Assembly: GCA_003535395.1 (NCBI GenBank)
Contig: DOHE01000086.1
Span: 12,485 to 17,803 of the forward strand
Source of the DNA: Clostridiales bacterium
GTDB lineage: Bacteria; Bacillota; Clostridia; UBA8921
Length of the DNA: 5,319 nucleotides
Direction of reading: 5' to 3'
Shown: positions 1 to 5,319 of the stretch, piece by piece
How the letters are laid out: each line of letters starts with the position of its first letter
Position numbering within the stretch: position 1 is the stretch's first letter
Position numbers and translations under genes: made by a program
The notes under the pieces: generated by a model
What the model was told of the DNA's origin: nothing
Seen by the model: the letters and a program-made list of their open reading frames with translations, nothing else
The model's database searches: none

Positions 1-1219
1 CAACCCGATCGAAGTCCCGCCAGAATGACGGATAGGATTTTTCTACGCACCGAGGACCGTGTAATATCACCGGTTTCGTGCATTTTAATGCGGCAATGGT
101 CAGTGCCATTGCCACCCGATGATCTCCGTGGCTGTCCACTTCTCCTCCTGCCAGCATCTTTCGGCCCCGAAGGATCATGCTGTCATTTTTCTCTTCAACA
201 TCGGCTCCCAGCTTGACCAGTTCGCTGGCCATGGCAGAAAGCCGGTCACATTCCTTCAAACGGGTCCTTCCCGCATTTGTCAGGACCATGGTTCCCGGAA
301 AGCAGGCTCCCAGCACGGATAATATCGGGAGCAGATCCGGAACCTGGGATACATCCACGGTAAAATTCCTGTTTTCCGCTGCGGCACGTTCCATGTTCTC
401 AAGGATCTTAAGAATCTCGCTGTCTCCTTGCCGGGTCTCATTCTCCAAGCCATTCAAACGGATATCACAGTTCCAGTGATTGGCTGCCAGCCAGAAAGCT
501 GCCTGGGAATAATCCCCTTCGACGTTGCAATCCGTGGGATGGTATACCTGTCGGCCCGGAATCATATACCCGTTTTCGTGTTGTTCTGCCCTGACATGGA
601 ACTTCTGCATCATTTCCAGAGTCATGTCCACATACCCCCGGGACTCCAGAGGGGACGTAAGAACAATCTCGGAGTCTTTGTCCAGAAGAGGGAGTGCAAA
701 TAAAAACCCGGTTATAAATTGGGAACTCACATCTCCGGGAAGCTCGATCCGACCCGGTTCAAGGCTTCCTTCCAGGGTCAAAGGCAATCCTTCCTCCTCT
801 AAAGAAAAGGAGATCCCGCAACGGCGAAAATAATCCGTATAAATTTGCAGGGGACGCTGCCCGAGGCGTCCATGCCCGGTGAATACTGTACTTTTTTCTG
901 AAAGCAGGGATAGCGGTATCAAAAACCGCAGAGTGGATCCGGATTCCGCACAGTCGATCCGGACCGGATCCGGACCTTCCTTCTGAAAAAGTCTGCTGCC
1001 GTCCACCTGGCAAACGCCTTCCTCTTCATGATCCGGTATGATCCGGGCGCCCATGGCAGTCAATCCGTCCATCGTTGCTTTGATATCAACGGAAGAAGGA
1101 AGATTCCGGATGCGGCTTATTCCGCGGGAAAGCGAAGCACATACCAGGGCACGGTGTCCCATGCTTTTGGAGGATGGGATATCCAGCACCCCTTTTAAAA
1201 TTCCGGGCTTGATTTCCAT
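1..1219 (-). CDS. aroA: 3-phosphoshikimate 1-carboxyvinyltransferase (EPSP synthase), C-terminus cut by window edge
   Basis: Transfers the enolpyruvyl group of PEP to shikimate 3-phosphate, step 6 of the shikimate pathway, in the cytoplasm. The frame is open from the ATG at 1219 to the window edge, giving 406 codons with no stop. Active-site residues seen by comparison with the E. coli enzyme: K18-S19 and R23 in PSSKSMGHR, the ESGSTLRF loop (92-99, with R98), R122, the SSQF motif (165-168), catalytic Asp295 in VPDLLPIL, K322-E323 and R326 in RLKECDR, DHR (366-368), and K394 in the CVEKSYPSFW tail. That tail normally lies close to the C-terminus, so probably only 10-20 residues are missing. 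The start overlaps the aroB stop by one base (TAATG) and is preceded by AGGA five bases upstream, which implies translational coupling. The loop reads GSTLRF where E. coli has GTAMRP. The protein appears intact; identification is firm. Confidence 0.96.
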   Translation of the reverse strand, partial: MEIKPGILKGVLDIPSSKSMGHRALVCASLSRGISRIRNLPSSVDIKATMDGLTAMGARIIPDHEEEGVCQVDGSRLFQKEGPDPVRIDCAESGSTLRFLIPLSLLSEKSTVFTGHGRLGQRPLQIYTDYFRRCGISFSLEEEGLPLTLEGSLEPGRIELPGDVSSQFITGFLFALPLLDKDSEIVLTSPLESRGYVDMTLEMMQKFHVRAEQHENGYMIPGRQVYHPTDCNVEGDYSQAAFWLAANHWNCDIRLNGLENETRQGDSEILKILENMERAAAENRNFTVDVSQVPDLLPILSVLGACFPGTMVLTNAGRTRLKECDRLSAMASELVKLGADVEEKNDSMILRGRKMLAGGEVDSHGDHRVAMALTIAALKCTKPVILHGPRCVEKSYPSFWRDFDRV

Positions 1220-2319
1220 TATCGTCCTGACTGCCAAAGTTTTTCCACCTCTTTGTGTGTGATTTTCATTCGGAAGCAGTGACCGGCTGATTTTAGCATG
1301 ATGATGGTCATGTCTTCCTGCCCGCCTTTTTTGTCTATCCGAAGAGTCTTTTGAAAATTCTGCTCCACTTTTTCTTCCTGCTCCGGGGTCAGCTTCCAGG
1401 GAAGACCATGCTGTATCAGGATGCTGCGTATGCTTTCTGCCGTTCCAGGCCGGGTGATCGCAAGCTTTTCTCCGGCCAGGGCCATCCGGTACATACCCAC
1501 AGCGATAGCTTCTCCGTGTGTAAAAAAACCGTATGTCAGACTTTTTTCAATAATATGTCCGAATGTATGACCGAAATTCAGGATCATCCGATCTCCCGTA
1601 TCCTTCTCGTCCCGTTCCACTACATCCCGTTTCATCTCACAGCATCTCACTACGATATCATCCATCTGCGACATCAATTCTGCGGAATCTGAACCAGCCA
1701 GCCGGGCAAACAGGTCCCGGTCGCCGATCAATGCGTACTTGATCACTTCAGCCATCCCGTCTGCAATCTGTCTGGACGGCAGGGTATGCAAGGTATCCAT
1801 ATCGGAAATCACCCCGTCCGGATGACAAAATCCGCCGATCAGGTTTTTTCCCTCGTCCAGGTTGACTGCCACTTTGCCGCCCACAGAACTGTCCACCTGG
1901 GCCAGCAGGGATGTCGGAAACTGCAGGAATCCGATCCCCCGCATATAGATATGGGCGATGAAACCTGCAAAATCTCCCGCCACACCCCCGCCCAGGGCAA
2001 GGACCTTGTCTTCCCGGGTGATGCCTTCCCGGATCATCCGGGAAAACACCGGTTTCATCCCGTCAAAATCCTTGCTGCCCTCACCCGCCTCCACTGTATG
2101 GATCACCGGCGAAAATCCCGCATTCTCCATGGATTTGGCCAACGGACCGGCATACAGGGGCCCCACATGGGTATCCGTGATGATAAAAACTTTCCGGCCT
2201 GAGCGGATCCACTGTCTTTCCAGTGAGATCTGTCCCGCCCGGGCCAGCAATCCTCTGCCGCAAAGGATGGGGTATCGTTTCCCCGGCAGATTCACCCAAA
2301 CTTCCTTGATTCCCTCCAT
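1219..2319 (-). CDS. aroB: 3-dehydroquinate synthase
   Basis: Converts DAHP to 3-dehydroquinate, step 2 of the shikimate pathway, using NAD+ and a divalent metal (usually zinc) in the cytoplasm. The 366-residue length is typical of the family. The nucleotide-binding GGGVAGDFAGF (110-120) is followed by PTSLLAQVDSSVGGK (135-149), carrying the conserved Asp143 and Lys149, then NLIGGF (159-164). Likely metal ligands by family comparison are Glu191 in MAEVIKY, His251 in NFGHTFGH and His268 in THGE; Arg244, Asn248 and His255 match other active-site positions. The ATG lies one base after the TGA of the DAHP synthase gene, with GGGAG seven bases upstream inside that gene's end. The gene's own TAA overlaps the aroA start. 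It is the middle gene of an aro operon and nothing looks broken. Confidence 0.98.
   Translation of the reverse strand: MEGIKEVWVNLPGKRYPILCGRGLLARAGQISLERQWIRSGRKVFIITDTHVGPLYAGPLAKSMENAGFSPVIHTVEAGEGSKDFDGMKPVFSRMIREGITREDKVLALGGGVAGDFAGFIAHIYMRGIGFLQFPTSLLAQVDSSVGGKVAVNLDEGKNLIGGFCHPDGVISDMDTLHTLPSRQIADGMAEVIKYALIGDRDLFARLAGSDSAELMSQMDDIVVRCCEMKRDVVERDEKDTGDRMILNFGHTFGHIIEKSLTYGFFTHGEAIAVGMYRMALAGEKLAITRPGTAESIRSILIQHGLPWKLTPEQEEKVEQNFQKTLRIDKKGGQEDMTIIMLKSAGHCFRMKITHKEVEKLWQSGR
1225..1228 (-). promoter_or_regulatory. Ribosome binding site of aroA, inside the end of aroB
   Basis: AGGA on the minus strand, five bases before the aroA ATG and within the last aroB codons. The TAATG stop-start overlap suggests that aroA translation is partly coupled to aroB. 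Confidence 0.6.
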
Positions 2320-2320
2320 A

Positions 2321-3334
2321 TCAAATCTCCCTGCCTACGACGGATGCGATGGCCTTCAGAGATGGCATCAGCTCTTCAAACATATCCGGTGTGATGGATT
2401 GGCGCCCGTCACACAGGGCATTGGCCGGATCATTGTGCACTTCGATCATGATGCCGTCTGCTCCGGCTGCAATGGCTGCCCTGGAAAGATCTGCTACCAT
2501 CCACGCCATCCCGGATGAATGGGATGGATCTACCACCACCGGCAGATGGCTGAGCCTCTTGATGGCCGGTATTGCGCTTAAGTCCAGAGTAAACCGGGTA
2601 TAGTTTTCAAAAGTCCGGATCCCGCGCTCGCACAGGATAATATTGGGATTCCCGCCTGCCAGGATGTATTCGGCTGACATGAGCATCTCTTCAATGGTGG
2701 AGGAGGGTCCCCTTTTCAGCAACACAGGTTTTCCGGTTTTTCCTACTTCCTTCAGCAGGTCGAAATTCTGCATGTTCCGGGCTCCGATCTGGATCAGATC
2801 CACGTTTTGGATGAAAGAATCGAGAAACCTTGAAGAAACGATCTCCGATACGACAGGAAGTCCGCTTTTTCTCTTGGCCGCTTTAAGATATTCGAGCCCG
2901 GTTTCCTCAAGCCCCTGAAAGGAATAAGGGGATGTACGGGGCTTGTAAGCACCTCCACGGATCATGGATGCTCCCGCTGAACAGACCCGCTGTGCGATCA
3001 GTGTCACCTGTTCCAGGCTCTCCACAGAACAGGGACCTGCAATAACGACGATCCGTTTGCTGCCGAACTTAACGCCCTGTATGTCGACCACCGTATTATC
3101 CGGATGGAATTTACGGGATGCTTTTTTGTAGGGTTCCTGTACTTTCATCACCCGGTCGACAGCCGGCAGGATCTCCAGTCTTTCCCTGTCTACCTTGGAT
3201 GTGTCGCCGATAATGCCAATGATGGTGCATTCCTGGCCTTCTGAAACGTGGACGTCCATACCGTATCCCTTGACGACGGCAATCACTGCGTCTCTTTCCC
3301 GGGGCAGGGCACCGGGCTTCATGATAACGATCAT
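2321..3334 (-). CDS. aroF: 3-deoxy-7-phosphoheptulonate (DAHP) synthase, type I-beta with N-terminal regulatory domain
   Basis: Condenses PEP and erythrose 4-phosphate to DAHP, the committed first step of aromatic amino acid synthesis. The 337-residue protein has two parts. Residues 1 to about 70 look like the ferredoxin-like/ACT-like regulatory domain that in the Thermotoga maritima enzyme mediates tyrosine and phenylalanine inhibition. The rest is the catalytic TIM barrel. Motifs seen: AGPCSVES (99-106), GGAYKPRTSPYSFQG (127-141), IGARNMQN (183-190), LKRGPSST (206-213), DPSHSSG (269-275) and IEVHNDP (297-303). Cys102, His272, Glu298 and Asp309 fall at the positions I recall for the metal ligands of the T. 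maritima enzyme. The ATG has AGGAG eight bases upstream. It is the first gene of the operon, ending one base before aroB. Feedback control by aromatic amino acids is inferred from the domain. The symbol aroF is used in many Firmicutes annotations, but naming varies (aroG, aroA). Confidence 0.96.
   Translation of the reverse strand: MIVIMKPGALPRERDAVIAVVKGYGMDVHVSEGQECTIIGIIGDTSKVDRERLEILPAVDRVMKVQEPYKKASRKFHPDNTVVDIQGVKFGSKRIVVIAGPCSVESLEQVTLIAQRVCSAGASMIRGGAYKPRTSPYSFQGLEETGLEYLKAAKRKSGLPVVSEIVSSRFLDSFIQNVDLIQIGARNMQNFDLLKEVGKTGKPVLLKRGPSSTIEEMLMSAEYILAGGNPNIILCERGIRTFENYTRFTLDLSAIPAIKRLSHLPVVVDPSHSSGMAWMVADLSRAAIAAGADGIMIEVHNDPANALCDGRQSITPDMFEELMPSLKAIASVVGREI
2327..2332 (-). promoter_or_regulatory. 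Ribosome binding site of aroB, inside the end of the DAHP synthase gene
   Basis: AGGGAG on the minus strand, seven bases before the aroB ATG. It overlaps the last codons of the upstream gene, so ribosomes ending the DAHP synthase can reinitiate on aroB (TGA-T-ATG). Confidence 0.75.
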
Positions 3335-3342
3335 GTAATCAG

Positions 3343-3347
3343 CTCCT
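3343..3347 (-). promoter_or_regulatory. Ribosome binding site of the DAHP synthase gene
   Basis: AGGAG on the minus strand, eight bases before the ATG at 3334. It supports this start for the first gene of the aro operon. Confidence 0.8.
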
Positions 3348-3400
3348 GTCTGCTGCAGTTCGAGCGTAAAACCTTAAAAGTGCAAGTCATAAGTGGAACA

Positions 3401-3429
3401 ATTATATAACCCGCGGCTCGCGGATGCAA
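3401..3429 (-). promoter_or_regulatory. Putative sigma-A-type promoter of the aro operon
   Basis: On the minus strand, a perfect TATAAT (-10, plus positions 3401-3406) is preceded by a 17-base spacer and TTGCAT (3424-3429), which matches three of six bases of the consensus TTGACA. Transcription would start near 3394, giving a leader of about 60 bases before the DAHP synthase ATG. That is too short for a T-box or similar leader device. The spacer holds a GC-rich palindrome (3411-3423) that could be an operator. The promoter lies just after the end of the lipoprotein gene, so the aro genes need not depend on read-through. Confidence 0.6.
3411..3423. repeat. GC-rich inverted repeat in the aro promoter spacer
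   Basis: CCGCG-GCT-CGCGG: a perfect five-base stem with a three-base centre, lying exactly between the -35 and -10 elements of the aro promoter. It could be an operator. It could also be the hairpin of a weak terminator for the upstream lipoprotein gene: on the minus strand it is followed by GTTATATAATTGTT, which is AT-rich but not a true T-tract. The sequence does not decide between the two. Confidence 0.5.
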
Positions 3430-3431
3430 CT

Positions 3432-3460
3432 GGTTCAACCGGCACGGGTTCAGCCGGCAC
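3432..3460. repeat. Tandem 14-base direct repeat after the lipoprotein gene
   Basis: GGTTCAACCGGCAC (3432-3445) and GGTTCAGCCGGCAC (3447-3460) are identical at 13 of 14 positions with a 15-base period. The second copy ends on the last base of the lipoprotein stop codon. The copies also create an inverted pair CCGGC...GCCGG (3439-3443 and 3453-3457) with a nine-base loop, so a hairpin is possible in the lipoprotein transcript's 3' end. Whether it is a terminator element, an operator or chance is not clear; no T-tract follows. Confidence 0.55.
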
Positions 3461-4977
3461 TACTGGTTGTACTGAGTCAGCATGGCCTGTGCCTGGGGCT
3501 TGATCATTTCAATGATGGACGGTATGGAAGCGGAAGAAGAAAGTTTGCTGAAAACCTGCTCTTCACAAAATGCAGTAAATTCCATAAAATTGGAATGAGC
3601 CGGCAGGCGCATTTTGCTGACAGCTTCAGTAAATGTGCGTATATCCTCCGCATTGCAGGCCATGTTTGAAGCCCATTCCTCCAGGTGATTCTGGAAACCG
3701 GCGTAGACCGGATTGTCGGTATTCCAGTACGCCCACATCTGTGACAGTGCTGCTGACAGCTCACGGATGGGGATCTGTGAATTGGTAGGAAATGCATAAA
3801 AAGGTGTTTGGGTGATCACATTCACATAATCGTTGGCATAGGGCCCCTTTGGATAAAAAACAACCCCGCAGGCAAAATCCATGGCGGATGTCCTGGTAAA
3901 CAATTCCGAGGCAAATGCCGCTTTCCCCTTGATAAAGGAGTCATACCGGCTGTCCGCCGTGGCCACTTTGTAATAGTGAAGCAGATTGCTGATAAATTGA
4001 AGTGTCTCCAGGGAAACTGCCTCGTCAAGAGCAAATTCATACCGGTCATTCACTAACCGGGTATAATCCCCGTTATTGGCATGCAGCATGTTTCTAGCAA
4101 AGATCTCCTGGCGGATCGAAAGCCCGTATATATCATTTTTTCCGTCTCCGTTCCGGTCAGATGTGCATGCCAGGGATATATTCTGCAACTGTTCAAAATT
4201 CCAGTTGTTCTGACGCTGAAGCACAAGAGGGTCCGGCTGCCCGACTGCCGCGATCAGATCCTTGTTGTAAGTCATCAGTCCCTGAGGAGGGATCAGCCCA
4301 TCCTGGATCCCGTAATGCTTCCCTTTCCAAAGAGTGTTCTGCTGAAAATGATTCGCATAAAGGCCATATTGAAAATTTATGTAATCATCCAGGGGATGGA
4401 TCATATTTTTTTCCACCATGAATGGGAACGCCTGCTCTCCGGTTAACATGATCACATCTGCAAACCAAAGCCCGGACAGAAAACTTGTGGTAAAGTTATG
4501 ATACAGGGTGTAGCTTTGCCCACCGGTCACATACGCCACCTGGAAGTTGTACCGTTGGGTCATGGTATCCGCAAGCCAGGTTTTAACCTGCAGCAAAGCC
4601 CTGGACGGATAGGCAGGCCATACGGATATGGTAACGGTTTTGCCTTGAAGATCGATATTTTCCGGGTCACCGGTGCCCGGATCCTGCGAACCATTATCCG
4701 GATCTGTTCCAGGATCGGGTGTCACATCCGGTTCCTGGACACCGGACTGTGCTGCATCGGTTCCCGGATTGCTTCGTGTAGTAGCAGCAGCTGTTTTTCG
4801 ATCCGCCGTCCCCTCACCTGGATTTTTGCTTGTCAGTGCAGCAGTTTCGCGGACGTTGGATCGCGCAGATGCGGAAACCCCTGTTCCGCCGGCAGGTTTG
4901 ATGCAGGCGGACAAGGATGATATGCAAAAAGTTAAGGCCAACAGCGATATCGCATACACCCGCCCCACTTTCCGCAT
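3460..4977 (-). CDS. Extracellular solute-binding lipoprotein (ABC-transporter type), substrate unknown
   Basis: Predicted membrane-anchored binding protein outside the cell, 505 residues. The N-terminus has a basic start (MRKVGR), a hydrophobic core and a lipobox Leu22-Ser-Ala-Cys25, so Cys25 should be lipidated. Residues 26 to about 112 form a low-complexity linker rich in Gly, Pro, Ser, Thr, Ala and Asp, including PGTD-like repeats. The folded part begins near KTVTISVWPA (113-122). A DRNGDGKNDIYG segment (274-285) resembles the acidic loop common in Firmicutes family 1 (sugar-type) solute-binding proteins, and the Trp/Tyr/Phe-rich body fits that group. I chose the ATG at 4977 because GGGGAG lies five bases upstream. 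An in-frame TTG at 5001 would add eight residues but has a weaker site. No permease or ATPase gene is adjacent in the window. The substrate is not readable; sugar or oligosaccharide is a family-based guess. Confidence 0.82.
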   Translation of the reverse strand: MRKVGRVYAISLLALTFCISSLSACIKPAGGTGVSASARSNVRETAALTSKNPGEGTADRKTAAATTRSNPGTDAAQSGVQEPDVTPDPGTDPDNGSQDPGTGDPENIDLQGKTVTISVWPAYPSRALLQVKTWLADTMTQRYNFQVAYVTGGQSYTLYHNFTTSFLSGLWFADVIMLTGEQAFPFMVEKNMIHPLDDYINFQYGLYANHFQQNTLWKGKHYGIQDGLIPPQGLMTYNKDLIAAVGQPDPLVLQRQNNWNFEQLQNISLACTSDRNGDGKNDIYGLSIRQEIFARNMLHANNGDYTRLVNDRYEFALDEAVSLETLQFISNLLHYYKVATADSRYDSFIKGKAAFASELFTRTSAMDFACGVVFYPKGPYANDYVNVITQTPFYAFPTNSQIPIRELSAALSQMWAYWNTDNPVYAGFQNHLEEWASNMACNAEDIRTFTEAVSKMRLPAHSNFMEFTAFCEEQVFSKLSSSASIPSIIEMIKPQAQAMLTQYNQ

Positions 4978-4982
4978 CTTTT

Positions 4983-4988
4983 CTCCCC
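4983..4988 (-). promoter_or_regulatory. Ribosome binding site that decides the lipoprotein start
   Basis: GGGGAG on the minus strand, five bases before the ATG at 4977. The longer alternative, TTG at 5001, has only AAGG three bases upstream, and starting there would put a polar charged stretch before the signal peptide. The ATG is therefore preferred. Confidence 0.8.
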
Positions 4989-5067
4989 TTTCTCCGCTCA
5001 AGTACCTTCTTTAAATTCTCCAGCCGTTATCCTCCGGCCCGGCCATGATCGTCCGGCAAACACATGC

Positions 5068-5097
5068 ATTATATCATAGCGCGGCTTTCAGCCGCAA
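5068..5097 (-). promoter_or_regulatory. Putative sigma-A-type promoter of the lipoprotein gene
   Basis: On the minus strand a perfect TATAAT (-10, plus positions 5068-5073) has TTGCGG (5092-5097) 18 bases upstream, a weak -35 that matches only its TTG. Transcription would begin near 5061, leaving a GC-rich leader of about 80 bases before the ATG at 4977. The -35 and spacer overlap a perfect palindrome (5081-5095), so control by a repressor or activator is plausible. Confidence 0.55.
5081..5095. repeat. Perfect inverted repeat overlapping the lipoprotein promoter
   Basis: GCGGCT-TTC-AGCCGC: a six-base perfect stem with a three-base centre, placed over the -35/spacer part of the lipoprotein promoter in a divergent intergenic region. 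No T-tract follows in either direction and no gene ends here, so a terminator is unlikely and a protein-binding operator is the better guess. Confidence 0.55.
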
Positions 5098-5108
5098 GGA
5101 GTTAAGCG

Positions 5109-5126
5109 GTTCGTACCGTTCGTATC
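5109..5126. repeat. Short tandem repeat upstream of the CBS-domain gene
   Basis: GTTCGTACC followed directly by GTTCGTATC: two nine-base units identical at eight positions. It lies between the lipoprotein promoter and the CBS-domain gene. A TATCAT at 5123-5128 could be a -10 for the CBS gene, but no acceptable -35 is seen at the right distance. This may be a regulator site or chance. Confidence 0.35.
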
Positions 5127-5170
5127 ATCACCTGTTCTCCGGGAAATAATAGCTGCATTCTATATGTTTT

Positions 5171-5175
5171 GGAGG
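5171..5175 (+). promoter_or_regulatory. Ribosome binding site of the CBS-domain gene
   Basis: GGAGG, nine bases before the ATG at 5185. The nearer ATG at 5180 is out of frame and terminates at once, so 5185 is the usable start. Confidence 0.75.
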
Positions 5176-5184
5176 CTGTATGAA

Positions 5185-5319
5185 ATGAAGGTTCGCGATG
5201 TAATGACACAAAATGTAGTTTCAGTATACCCGGAAGCCACAGTTGCACAAACAGCCGACCTGATGCGGCGGCACAACATTGGCGCGGTTCCGGTCTGTGA
5301 TCCGTCGGGATTGACCCGG
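5185..5319 (+). CDS. CBS-domain protein, N-terminal 45 residues only (runs off window)
   Basis: The ATG at 5185 opens a frame that continues to the window edge. The visible residues are a classic start of a CBS domain: RDVMTQNVVSV (4-14), the PEATV turn (16-20), helix AQTADLMRRHNIGAVPV (21-37), then a DPSG turn (39-42). CBS pairs usually bind adenine nucleotides such as AMP, ATP or S-adenosylmethionine and act as regulatory modules. An N-terminus starting directly with the domain fits small stand-alone two-CBS proteins, but a further C-terminal domain cannot be excluded. GGAGG lies nine bases upstream. An ATG at 5180 is out of frame and stops after two codons (ATGAAATGA), so it is not the start. 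The gene is divergent from the lipoprotein gene and shares its intergenic region. The specific function is unknown. Confidence 0.85.
   Translation, partial: MKVRDVMTQNVVSVYPEATVAQTADLMRRHNIGAVPVCDPSGLTR

Noticed and set aside
759..1013. Minus-strand frame within aroA that could suggest a frameshifted aroA
   Set aside because: The aroA frame itself is open without interruption from 1219 to the window edge and holds all key residues in order, so this frame is only a shadow.
1219..2518. Open frames on the plus strand across aroB and the DAHP synthase gene (for example 1958-2518)
   Set aside because: They are antisense to genes with clear catalytic motifs, have no recognisable domain and lack good ribosome binding sites; they are shadows of GC-rich coding sequence.
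3335..3400. T-box, attenuator or other riboswitch leader in front of the aro operon
   Set aside because: The leader from the likely start site is only about 60 bases, with no T-box sequence, no leader peptide rich in Trp, Phe or Tyr, and no terminator hairpin with a T-tract.
4977..5001. TTG at 5001 as the lipoprotein start
   Set aside because: The ATG at 4977 has a stronger ribosome binding site at better spacing and yields a standard signal peptide with the lipobox Cys at residue 25.
5036..5044. GGCC-C-GGCC palindrome in the lipoprotein leader
   Set aside because: A four-base stem in a GC-rich stretch is too short to call; no T-tract or partner element supports a function.

Overview
The window looks like a low-to-moderate GC Gram-positive bacterium, most likely a member of the Clostridia. 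The reasons are the strong purine-rich ribosome binding sites (AGGAG, GGGGAG, GGAGG), the type I-beta DAHP synthase fused to an N-terminal regulatory domain, the lipoprotein solute-binding protein with a lipobox, and a clostridial-looking EPSP synthase. This placement is an inference from protein style. No 16S or other marker gene is present.

Layout: three tightly packed genes on the minus strand fill positions 1-3334. In transcription order they are DAHP synthase (3334-2321), 3-dehydroquinate synthase aroB (2319-1219) and EPSP synthase aroA (1219 to the window edge, last few residues missing). They encode steps 1, 2 and 6 of the shikimate pathway. Junctions are one base apart (TGA-T-ATG) and one base overlapping (TAATG), so this is one operon with probable translational coupling. 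A TATAAT promoter sits just upstream, about 60 bases from the DAHP synthase start.

Upstream of the operon, on the same strand, a separate gene (4977-3460) encodes a 505-residue lipoprotein of the extracellular solute-binding type. It has an unusually long Gly/Pro/Ser/Thr/Asp linker and no permease or ATPase gene next to it in the window. A 125-base intergenic region holding a direct repeat, a GC-rich palindrome and the aro promoter separates it from the aro genes. To the right, a 207-base divergent intergenic region holds the lipoprotein promoter and a second GC-rich palindrome. It leads into a plus-strand gene cut by the window edge (5185 onward) that begins a CBS-domain protein.

The aro genes are ordinary housekeeping biosynthesis, and I see no mobile element, CRISPR array, RNA gene or clearly novel system. 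The points most worth a second look are the orphan lipoprotein and the two similarly placed palindromes (shared AGCCGCG core) directly upstream of the two minus-strand TATAAT boxes.
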